NCBI GenBank assembly: GCA_013433145.1
Contig: CM024175.1
Span: 8,416,516-8,480,515 of the forward strand
Direction: 5' to 3'
Length of the DNA: 64,000 nucleotides
DNA from: Ascaris suum
Taxonomy: Eukaryota; Nematoda; Chromadorea; Rhabditida; Ascarididae
The notes under the pieces are model-generated. The model did no database searches. It was not told the origin of the DNA and saw nothing but the letters and a program-made list of their open reading frames with translations. Shown here piece after piece: positions 49,190-57,792 of this stretch (positions are counted from its first letter, which is position 1; every line of letters starts with the position of its first letter). Made by a program: the position numbers and the translations under genes.

Positions 49190-50490
49190 TCTGCGTTAGT
49201 TGTGTGCGCATATATTTGCAACATAAATAATTGTGTAATCAATCATTTGGCAGCTGTCAAAAAGCACCTCTCCATATCGCTCGTTTCATCTTAAACCCTT
49301 TTCAACAAATATAATGCCATTGACAGCATAGGAATTTGTACCAATTTTTTACTGCTTTTATGAATATAATATCATTTTTCTTATTCTCTCCAATCTTTCT
49401 TTTGTTTGATTCCCTTAGAAAAACGGATCGAAAAATAATTCAGAAATGAGAATTTCGTGAATTTTCTACTACCGCAAGCCGATCTTTTCCTTCATGGTTT
49501 ATCTCATATTATCTCAGTCAGTGAACGTAGCAGAAACAGAGAATATTAATCAGAATTGTGGCGGTACTTTCATAATGTACGTTTCTTTTTCAGTGGACAT
49601 AATCGCAAGGAATTCCTCTCTAAAGAGTAGAATGAAAAAAAAAATGATAGGCTGTCAAACCAATTGGATCTGTTATATTAATTGAGCTGCAAATGATACA
49701 AGCTTCTTTTTTTCAAACTTTAATCGCACTGATATATACATTTGAAATGAGCTGCCATAAATGTTGTCCTTTCGCTTGCCTTCTATAAATTTACCACAAG
49801 AAAAAAATCCTCATTTTTTGCACTTTTTTCTGCCCATTTTCTGCTCTCCTCCTAATCTCATCGTTATTTTATTAGTTTATTTTTGAGAATTCAAAATTAT
49901 CTCATGCTTTCTATTATTACATTTATTATTGTTTTTGCTTTCATTTTTTCTTTCAGTAAATGAAAAGAAAACACGATTAAATATGCTGTTCTATTTGTTG
50001 CTTCTTTGTTTTTCTTCATCACCCAGAGAACAAGTTGTTTTCCGACTCATATCGGAACAGTGAACTGAGAGCATCTAAAATAAGATAAAGAATGGTTGAA
50101 ATATGAATGCAAGATGATGGGAAAAGAAGCAAAAACAAAATGCTTTAATCAGGGGCTCTTTATTATAGTCTCATGGGAATGTTGATGCTGGAAGGAGAAG
50201 AACCGACGGTAGAGAGGACTGGCAAGAAAGAGAAAGAGGCATAGTTCAGTTTCTTCTGCGAACTGATTTCGAGGTAGCTAAAAAACGTTAGGGTGGTTCG
50301 GATTATCGGAAATGCGTAGCGCTTATGAAGGCGGCCAAGAACCTGTCAACATGATAGAAATGTGGCCACGCTAATTAAAAAGAATGTGACTCATCAGACT
50401 CGAGGCTACGCCCTTATTGCAGTGAAGGTATTGAGAGAGTTTCATAAAGTATCTTCTGAATTCGTACAGTCACTGAAACATGAAAGAGAT
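49190..50490. other. AT-rich stretch with no supported gene
   Basis: Only a weak plus frame (49494-49685) is present. The last 400 bases are richer in G+C and A/G runs. No RNA gene was seen. Confidence 0.4.
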
Positions 50491-50497
50491 GAAGGCC

Positions 50498-50987
50498 TTA
50501 AACATCAAAAAGGAAACAGCGGGCAGTTCTGAATACTCTTGCAGGTTGAGAAGCGGAGCGAGTATGACGGATGAGGGCGGTGGGGGGAGGAGATTGTAGA
50601 GCAGGAGGAGGCACACAATCGACGAGTGAACTACACTGAATGGGGAATTTAGATCGCAGCTTTTCGGTAACCTTTACCGGGTATTTGTGTGGATGAGGAG
50701 CATATTTGCATCGCTTTTGACGACAAAGCAAGATGGTGTTGCCTCAATGTCTTCATACAGTTACCGCATCGTTTATCGCTTACTTTTGACTTGCAGAAGC
50801 CTAGATAAATAGTTGCTCGAGTACAGCGTAGCGGAAGATATGAACGCTCAATGTCGAAACTGTCGTTGATTTGTGCAACAACTGAGGAGGGCCACGCGTC
50901 GAGAGTCTCTTTGGGTAGTATAGAAATCAAAATGTCGCACACGCACCCATTCAGCAGATTTACAGTTGCAATAAAAAAGGGAAACAA
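50498..50987 (-). CDS. Two-exon 3' part of an unidentified minus-strand gene
   Basis: The upstream exon (to 50784) reads CVCDILISILPKETLDAWPS, VVAQINDSFDIERSYLPLRC and TRATIYLGFCKSK, and ends at a strong donor AAAA|GTAAGC in phase 0. After a 148-base intron ending CCATTCAG, the last exon (50635-50498) reads CSSLVDCVPPPALQSPPP and TALIRHTRSASQPARVF, ending FLFDV. Phase, signals and composition agree. The Pro-rich tail is low complexity. The start of the upstream exon is not fixed (near 50980). No family is recognised; the several cysteines suggest a secreted or extracellular domain. Confidence 0.55.
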
Positions 50988-51425
50988 AAACCTTGAACTT
51001 CAACAAGAAAAAGTTTGATCTGCCGTTTCATAATTTGCTATAATTCAATTGAAACTTGATACGTCACGTCCATCCAAAAATGCAGTATGCTGGGGTAATC
51101 CGGAAAGTAACTCACATCACGAGAGCGAAAATTTTTTGATTTTCCGATAAACACCTAGTCTGTGGTTCTCCGCCCTATGATGACCTAGCCGTTGGTGGAG
51201 GATAATGCTGTCACATGTGCATTTGAGAAAAAAAAACACGGACAGCAGTTTGTTTAACTTCAGTTCCAAGCTTTTACGCTTCTTAGAAATTTTTTTTTTG
51301 GTGCATTTGCAGGTCCCGCTGATTTACTGAGATAAAATGGCAATGTTTTTTATATGCAAGCATTTCCCCCATTTTTTTCCTGGAAAGCTCGGCGATTTCA
51401 GATAAGGTATCAATCGTTCTTTCAG

Positions 51426-51640
51426 GCAGTTCCTGTCGTGAATTTCATACTCCCATCGAAGATAATGCCTTAGTTGCAGCAAAATTGCTGATAACTGTGC
51501 TCCCTTTAGAATTCTCTTCTATCAGCACACATCAGAGCGTGGTGCTTGCGTCTTCAGATCTACATAATCATCTGACGGCTCACCTCATCAAATTTGTCCA
51601 AATTGAAGGAGTGATCATCATCAATGATTATTCTCTATGA
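51426..51640 (+). CDS. Last exon of an unidentified plus-strand gene
   Basis: The acceptor CGTTCTTTCAG (ending 51425) opens a 70-codon frame to a TGA at 51638-51640. It reads SSCREFHTPIEDNALVAAKL, LITVLPLEFSSISTHQSVV, LASSDLHNHLTAHLIKFVQ and ends EGVIIINDYSL. The incoming exon leaves one base. The composition is that of a folded alpha/beta domain. A shorter phase 0 reading (AVPVVNFILPSKIMP) is possible. It sits just outside the left arm of the inverted duplication and points toward it. Family not recognised. Confidence 0.48.
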
Positions 51641-51830
51641 ATATCCGATAATATTGGAAGTCATGAGAGGACAGCGGGAATGACAATGTTGGGAATTCCG
51701 TTCAATTTGCAATTAATTAACGAAGAGGGGACATACATTCGACATTATTGACTTTGTCACGAATTCAGTGCGCATGGCGTTGAAAACAGTTGCTGGGATC
51801 AAACATAGGGAAACTTGCACCCAGCGTGAA

Positions 51831-52283
51831 TTAAAAGCTAACCAGAAGATTCGTGAGAAGGAAGAGGTTTCGTGGAAACAACTTGGACGAGTATAGCAGA
51901 GAGTGGCGGAAGACTGCAGCAGGAGGAAAGTGCTCATGACAATAGCAAGATACTTCAAGCCTTGATCTGCAGAAGCAACAAGATCAGACTGATGCCCACA
52001 GTGATTTCGTAGGAAACTTTCATTCGACGGAAACTGTGGCTGTTTCTAAGACTCACTCATAAAAGTAAACTGTGCCAGAAATTAGTATTCCATCGCCCAT
52101 GGGTAAAGTGCGGGCTCCAAGCGTTTCAATAGCGTACGGAACATGTTGAACCGCTTCGTGTGACATGACAAGTAGAGGTTTGGTGCACGCCCCAAAGGCT
52201 CGTCTTGCCTTCCTGGAGGGCTTCCGGCCGAACGATTCATGGTTCTCAGGCTCCTTTTTCATGACTACTTTGTGCTTTTGCAT
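51831..52283 (-). CDS. Candidate two-exon gene crossing the left outer edge of the inverted repeat
   Basis: ATG at 52283 opens MQKHKVVMKKEPENHESFGR, RKARRAFGACTKPLLVMSHE and AVQHVPYAIETLGARTLPMG, reaching a donor ATGA|GTGAGT (52057/52056). A 90-base intron ending GCTTCTGCAG leads to an exon (51966-51831) that reads SRLEVSCYCHEHFPPAAVF then KLFPRNLFLLTNLLVSF before a TAA, in matching phase. The second exon crosses the arm boundary (about 51955) into unique DNA. The matching stretch in the right arm (about 60104-60335) has stops and no second exon, which suggests the left copy is the original. Another frame of the last exon (ATG at 51937) begins with a hydrophobic stretch. Function unknown. Confidence 0.42.
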
Positions 52284-52823
52284 TTGTTATGGCCACTCGA
52301 GATCAAGTAACACAGTGTAACAGCACAAGCTTCTCATTTCCCGCTCCAATATGTGCAACGATAGCATGCTGTCTCACATCTTTATTTTTTTTGCCAGTCA
52401 CTACTAACAGGCATCAGTGGATCCCTGAAAAAATCGCATAAGGCTGTCTGTGATCACGGGAACAGTTTCACTAGATAAGTAACCATTTCATGAGTAGCAA
52501 ATACGCAGTATTCGGTAGATCTCACACATTCCACACTCAGGACCACTCCGGATGTTGCAATGAACAGAATTGATGTAAAATTTGTTGCAGAACTTTCGGA
52601 TCTCATTTTGATAGGAGTTGCATTCCTTCTCAGTTATAAATGTTATCGAATTCATGCATCACGGTGTCGAATATTGCAAATTTGCGACCAAACTGTAAGA
52701 GAACCAATGAAACCTTTTTTCTTTTATTTATAATCATGCACATTTTTGGCGAATATGAGTGCGAAAGTGCAGTTTAGCAGGTTCATTATGAGTCGTACAG
52801 TATGGCATGAACTGGTCGTCGCC

Positions 52824-54600
52824 TCACTTGCCGTAAAGTACGCTTGTCTTCGAATATCCTCGGCCATACGGTCCATGAGCGACCGTTCGCGATGCCACTC
52901 CTCCAGGACCATATAGCGTTGCTTTTTTATAGTAGCCTCCATAATAGTGTCTCTTCGATCGAATCAATGCAGCAGAAAGCCTGAAAGCAAGCTGCTTGAA
53001 GCTGTTAATGAAAGGGACCAAAGTGGAAGAAAGACAAATAGCTAGAAGAAAAAATTACTGGAAATAATCGAGTGCTTCACTCGTCCAACTCGAAAATGCA
53101 TCTTATTTAAAACTTTTCAGGTGGCCGGTGACAAGCGTAAAAGTGCTTGGAAAAGCTTGTGGGTTCCCGAGAGACAGTAAGGAGCTGTGCATCTTCTGCT
53201 TATCTCTGAATAACACAAAAGCGTTTCTAGGCACATTTTTCGTTTGCTTCTACCCGGCTAACCTCGATTTTTTGTCTGTGAATGGCAAATGAGGAATGGC
53301 TAAAAGTTGAGTGAGAGCGAATCACGGAACGATCTAACCACGGCAATATCTGGCTAACGTCGCATTTAAAGCCAAGATGAGCATCAAAATAAGATGATAA
53401 TCGTTGTTTGAGGACGAGTGAAAACTTTTTCAAGAAAGCGGCACGAATCTGCGGCCTCTAACTTATAGGCGGCGTAGTGAAGTAGATCACGGCATAGTTG
53501 TTGTAAGTGCATTTTTGCAAAAAGCATTCTATGCTACGAATAGTAATATTATTCCGGTTATTCGCACTATACCCTTATCAGGATGCGGTGTCTTGGTTTG
53601 GACCTTACGCTCGGATGACATCTCTGAGATTTCCACGAGATGCGTAACCAAGTGCCCCTTTGAAGAAGCGCTTAAATTCGAACCAACTGGGGTGCGAATT
53701 CACGCATCAATCGCCCTTAAATTGTCTCAGTGGAGTGCATTCGAACTGAGGTCGTCTGGGAGATCTACTTCGGCACAAGCGAGAAAGATGCGGGGAAGGG
53801 CGGTGGAGACACTTGAGCAACGCAGCCTCAAGTTCGAATGATTGCTTTGAATCACACTATTCGTATATACTCGTAGCATTGAAATGCACGAGTTTGCCGC
53901 GACTTGACAAATTGCAGGGCTATTATCTGTGTCACGCAACGCTTCACTATTCTGTGTCATGCAACAAATAAATGGCATGCACTGTTGATCATTTAGGACC
54001 TGTCTAGTGCGTTATCACGGTAAACGCCGTAATTTCCCTCTCATATATGGTTCGAAAGGCAAACTCAATGCTGCAAAACGAACGATTTGTCGAAAAGATC
54101 GAAAGGTTATAATCAACTGGCTAGAAAAATTGCTGCTGTCTTTCAAATGACTTCAGTAGAAATGTGTGGAGAAGTCTTGAGCACCCTCACCGCCACTCCG
54201 ACTAATGGACAGCAGTCCTCACTGCTTTCGTCGCGCTAGTTACCTTCAAAAAATCACAAAATTCTAGGGGACCCAATCAAAGAGCACTTTCAATATACTA
54301 TCGACGATGATCGCTTCTCGTTGATTTCTATTAGAGTTGTATTTCTTGAAAACACACGGATATTGATATCTTCTAGAAACGCTTCGCCGATGAGAAAACC
54401 ACTTCAAGATTCACCTTCAAAATTTTTATTTGCTTTTTCAACGCAAAGAAGGCTTATCCGCACGAACTAGCATCATCTAATCGTATGGAACACATTCATG
54501 TCAATCAAAGAATCTTTATGCTTGGAACTTACTCAGCATTCACCGCTGAGAATGCAAGTAGTACACAGCAGAGCAAGACTAGAAGTGATGCAGAGCGCAT
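52824..54600 (-). CDS. Secreted Gly/Tyr-rich peptide gene, left copy
   Basis: Exon 1 (54600-54533) encodes a signal peptide: Met-Arg, then a hydrophobic core LLVLLCCVLLAFSA with likely cleavage after AVNA. The donor GA|GTAAGT leaves two bases. Exon 2 (52980-52824) follows acceptor TTGCTTTCAG and encodes LSAALIRSKR, a furin-type Arg-Ser-Lys-Arg site, then HYYGGYYKKATLYGPGGVAS, RTVAHGPYGRGY and SKTSVLYGK. The ending Gly-Lys could yield an amidated Tyr. The YGGY and GRGY motifs and size recall nematode neuropeptide-like (NLP) and caenacin antimicrobial peptides; that assignment is inference. Compared with the right copy it has one extra Tyr codon, Arg to His in the TVAHG segment, and has lost the upstream nested acceptor (AG to AC at 53014), so only the shorter isoform can form. 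The intron is 1.55 kb. Confidence 0.7.
53227..53433 (-). other. Open frame inside the left-arm intron, shifted in the right arm
   Basis: Minus frame with LRSSYFDAHLGF-like content: it includes SSYFDAHLGFKCDVSQILPW and RSHSTFSHSSFAIHRQKIE, with an acceptor-like GGCCGCAG upstream. The mirrored right-arm sequence (about 58954-59160) lacks one T in a T run, which shifts the frame. This argues against a conserved exon. Confidence 0.3.
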
Positions 54601-54657
54601 GTTGCGGAGAAACCGTGAATTGCCTTTGCAGTGATGGGAAATGCCGACTCGAACGGA

Positions 54658-54664
54658 TTTTATA
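54658..54664 (-). promoter_or_regulatory. TATA box of the left peptide gene
   Basis: TATAAAA on the minus strand, 58 bases upstream of the ATG at 54600, identical in spacing and context to the right copy. Confidence 0.6.
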
Positions 54665-54869
54665 AGAGGCGAATTGTCATAACGAGCGGTCATTTTTAAT
54701 TCATTCGGCGAAAAGACACACTTGGAACTCATAGTTACAGAAATTCATCCGACTATTTCTTCGCTTTGTGCTCATCACTGCGATGTTAAGACGGACATTG
54801 AGAAATAATGGAAGATAGCATAGAAATCGAGGACTGCAAATAGTAGAACGTTTCTGAGAGACGACGTAC

Positions 54870-54904
54870 TTGCTGATAAATCGTTTCGACGGGTCCCCCG
54901 ACAT
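54870..54904 (-). CDS. Possible alternative first exon, left copy
   Basis: ATG at 54904 reads MSGDPSKRFIS and reaches a donor AGCAA|GTACGT that leaves two bases, the same phase as the signal-peptide exon. It could splice to the same exon 2, giving a product without a signal peptide, or belong to another transcript. The sequence is identical in both arms. Confidence 0.3.
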
Positions 54905-55299
54905 GTTTCTTCAATTTGTGTTCTTCATTATTCTGCTAGCGGAAAGGAATACATGTCATCAACAGATTAGTCACGAATAAATTACGGCAATGTGCCGCTC
55001 ATCGTTGTCGGAGATGTTTGACGTTTCCGGATAATAAAGATCATGATAAAAACAAAATGAAGAAAGGAAGTGAAGGAAGGCTGGATGAGCGAATTAGGAT
55101 TGAGGGACATTTTTTTCCTGAAGAAGAGTTCGGAGGAGGAATGATCTCCTCCTGAAGGTATCGATGATAAAGCAGGTGAGGAGGTGCTATCGGCAGCTCC
55201 TCAACAACATGAATTTAACACCATAGCCAATAATGCTTCAAGCCATAAGGAAAAATGCAACGACTTTACTTTCTTGTCTGAGGTGCATAACTAAACGGA

Positions 55300-55344
55300 G
55301 CCTAATAGCCGGTTCACAGAGATGAAAATGAACAGCTATTAGGC
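55300..55344. repeat. Hairpin in the left arm
   Basis: GCCTAATAGC (55300-55309) and GCTATTAGGC (55335-55344) are exact complements, and an inner GGTTC/GAAC pair extends the stem. The mirrored right-arm copy keeps the pairing. Confidence 0.6.
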
Positions 55345-55482
55345 ATCTCCTAGCATGCTTCTTATTGATATTTGGAGTCACCGTTCTTTAAGCCTGACAT
55401 CCTTTGTCAGCAAAATACCAAAAATTTTTGCGAAATACGCGACTGCTGCTAACTTCGGATTAGACAGACAGACGTACTTTAG

Positions 55483-55599
55483 GTTGATTACGCGAATGGG
55501 TTTAACGTCACCGATCATATTCAGCTGCTTTTAAAAATGGACGTGTACTATGCAATGAGAATCACTCATACGGCTGAAGGACCTGCTGCTGCTCACTGA
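55483..55599 (+). CDS. Candidate last exon in the centre, unidentified
   Basis: Acceptor ACGTACTTTAG (ending 55482) opens, in phase 0, VDYANGFNVTDHIQLLLKMD then VYYAMRITHTAEGPAAAH and a TGA. An upstream block in the left arm (RRNDLLLKVSMIKQ, donor AAGCAG|GTGAGG near 55175) ends in phase 0 and could join it. If so, a plus-strand gene runs from the left arm into the centre. Confidence 0.42.
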   Translation, partial: VDYANGFNVTDHIQLLLKMDVYYAMRITHTAEGPAAAH

Positions 55600-55747
55600 A
55601 GAGAAGTCAGAATACGGGAGAGTCTTTCTGAAATCGACGAAGGGGTCAAATCATGCCGAAGGAAAGTACCTTGATAGCCTTTATTTCTATTGTCTCTCAT
55701 GATACGTCTAAATTTATTTAGGGCGTTTATGAATAGTTTCTAAACTT

Positions 55748-55945
55748 TTGATTTTTCATCTAAGAAGCAATCACTACGAACTGCCTACTGAATTACTTAT
55801 TCTGGAAGACTGGCGTTGTATCGTGGAACTAGGTTCACCTACTGAAAACTATCATGTGACGTATACATCATGCATAATTCTTCTCCCTGCCTATTCGATG
55901 CTGTTCTGCAGCGTAAGACGCTATTCATCACTTAGGCACATATAG
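55748..55945 (+). CDS. Candidate ORF in the centre, unidentified
   Basis: The plus frame reads LRSNHYELPTELLILEDWRC then IVELGSPTENYHVTYTSCI and ends SSLRHI. The ELPTELL start recalls an F-box, but nothing else does. No splice support was found. Confidence 0.28.
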   Translation: MIFHLRSNHYELPTELLILEDWRCIVELGSPTENYHVTYTSCIILLPAYSMLFCSVRRYSSLRHI

Positions 55946-56009
55946 GTCTGCGAATTCATGGTGGCGTCAACTTGGTCAGAAATTTTCAAAAAGCCTCTGA
56001 TATGACCAG

Positions 56010-56210
56010 CGACTTGCTGCATCAAACTTAGAGCAAATTTTTGCAGCATTTGCAACAGATTTTTGGAAGGCAGAATTGAGCGATCCTGCGGTACGCTATC
56101 CAGTCGTCGTGAACAGATCGATCTGTGAATTCTGGCATAATTATGCTGGAAAATCGCTCAGCGTCTGTGAATTGGCACCTCCTAGTGCTGCATCGTTAGG
56201 AGGAGGGTGA
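56010..56210 (+). CDS. Candidate last exon in the centre, unidentified
   Basis: After acceptor-like GATATGACCAG (ending 56009) a 66-codon frame reads RLAASNLEQIFAAFATDFWK, AELSDPAVRYPVVVNRSIC, EFWHNYAGKSLSVCELAPP and ends SAASLGGG with a TGA. It is well balanced in residues and G+C. No family is recognised. Confidence 0.45.
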   Translation, partial: RLAASNLEQIFAAFATDFWKAELSDPAVRYPVVVNRSICEFWHNYAGKSLSVCELAPPSAASLGGG

Positions 56211-57051
56211 TTGAGCTATGTCTAAGAGAAAGTCATATCGTTATTTATGAAAGGATGATGCAGACAGCAAAAAAGTGAAACGCGAAGTCGAGAGCTGCTC
56301 TTCGAAGGTATGCGAGCTGTCGGACAGATAGTCAAGCGTCGTTTTGCTCCTAATCTTGATAGAATGCCTACGATTCAATGCAGGACGCAGATCAACACAG
56401 CTCCTCAAACAGGATGAGCTCTCGCACTAACCGTCTGCAAACACGTTAAGTCGTTAAGTGAAGTTAAACGCAGTAACCGTCAAGTGATATGTTTTAAAAT
56501 GCACTGGAGTTTCATGGAGTTCAAGAGTATTTTAGTAGGGTTTATTTTCGGCCATCAACACAAGTAAACATTGAGGGCACATGTAGCACCGGCACGATCG
56601 CTGATTTCCTCTGTGGCACACAAAAAATCCGCGCTGTCGATGAGTGGGTATTGCCGTAGTGAGCAGTGTGCGCCTACCTCCTAAATTTATGAAAAGCATC
56701 GTCACCTTTTTCTATTGCATGAATTCATTGCTTATATCCAGTTAATGTGTAAAGCATCACATGTACATGAAGCATTGCTGCTCATTCTATTCGTCATCGC
56801 ATCAACGCTTATGTGTTCCTAATGCAATCATAACCCTCATTACCCTGTCAAGCTAATCGGAAGATGACGACAAAAGCTATGACGAAATAACAGGAAGTAA
56901 ACTGCATTGCATCTAAGGTGTTATTCTCCCCTTCCCCCCATTCTTGCAACAGTCGCATATTTCGCAAAAATTTCTGGTATTTTGCTGACAAAGGATGTCA
57001 GGCTTAAAGAACGGTGACTCGAAATATCAATAAATACTCTCCTCGGAGATA

Positions 57052-57094
57052 CCTAATAGCTGTTCATTTCATCTTTGCGAACCGGCTATTAGGC
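57052..57094. repeat. Hairpin in the right arm
   Basis: CCTAATAGC pairs with GCTATTAGG, and inner TTC pairs with GAA, around a loop of about 13 bases. It is the counterpart of the hairpin at 55300-55344. Confidence 0.6.
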
Positions 57095-57488
57095 TTCGTT
57101 TATTAAGCACCTCAGACAAGAAAGTAAAGTCGTTGCATTTTTCCTTATGGCTTGAAGCATTATTGGCTATGGTGTTAAATTCATGTTGTTGAGGAGCTGC
57201 CGATAGCACCTCCTCACCTGCTTTATCATCGATACCTTCAGGAGGAGATCATTCCTCCTCCGAACTCTTCTTCAGGAAAAAAATGTCCCTCAATCCTAAT
57301 TCGCTCATCCAGCTTTCCTTCACTTCCTTTCTTCATTTTGTTTTTATCATGATCTTTATTATCCGGAAACGTCAAACATCTCCGACAACGATGAGCGGCA
57401 CATTGCCGTAATTTATTCGTGACTAATCTGTTGATGACATGTATTCCTTTCCGCTAGCAGAATAATGAAGAACACAAATTGAAGAAAC

Positions 57489-57523
57489 ATGTCGGGGGAC
57501 CCGTCGAAACGATTTATCAGCAA
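57489..57523 (+). CDS. Possible alternative first exon, right copy
   Basis: ATG at 57489, MSGDPSKRFIS, donor AGCAA|GTACGT leaving two bases. Identical to the left-arm copy, and phase-compatible with the peptide exon 2. Confidence 0.3.
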
Positions 57524-57728
57524 GTACGTCGTCTCTCAGAAACGTTCTACTATTTGCAGTCCTCGATTTCTATGCTATCTTCCATTATTTCTCAATGTCC
57601 GTCTTAACATCGCAGTGATGAGCACAAAGCGAAGAAATAGTCGGATGAATTTCTGTAACTATGAGTTCCAAGTGTGTCTTTTCGCCGAATGAATTAAAAA
57701 TGACCGCTCGTTATGACAATTCGCCTCT

Positions 57729-57735
57729 TATAAAA
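57729..57735 (+). promoter_or_regulatory. TATA box of the right peptide gene
   Basis: TATAAAA 58 bases upstream of the ATG at 57793, which puts a start site about 30 bases downstream, just before the coding start. Confidence 0.6.
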
Positions 57736-57792
57736 TCCGTTCGAGTCGGCATTTCCCATCACTGCAAAGGCAATTCACGGTTTCTCCGCAAC

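Larger units (their letters stand above)
51955..55445. repeat. Left arm of a large inverted duplication
   Basis: About 3.5 kb that matches the reverse complement of 56949-60430 almost base for base. Mirror positions sum to about 112390 along the whole length (for example 54600 with 57793, and 52824 with 59563). Long stretches are identical. The innermost 150 bases and some intron parts are more diverged, with single-base indels. It contains one copy of the secreted peptide gene. Confidence 0.93.
55446..56948. other. Unique centre of the inverted duplication
   Basis: About 1.5 kb with no counterpart on the other side of the axis. It separates the two divergent peptide genes and holds coding-like blocks at 55483-55599, 55748-55945 and 56010-56210. 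Confidence 0.7.

Noticed and set aside
49006..49242. Plus and minus frames near 49.1 kb, including MSSTIEEKSFEMIQNAAKIY
   Set aside because: Three readings of the same bases all look protein-like. This warns against trusting composition alone, and no phase fits the exon at 48699.
53515..53841. 108-codon plus frame in the left arm, with a related frame in the right arm
   Set aside because: It lies inside the peptide-gene intron on the opposite strand, and the two arm versions diverge by indels that change the frame. It looks like a shadow of noncoding sequence.
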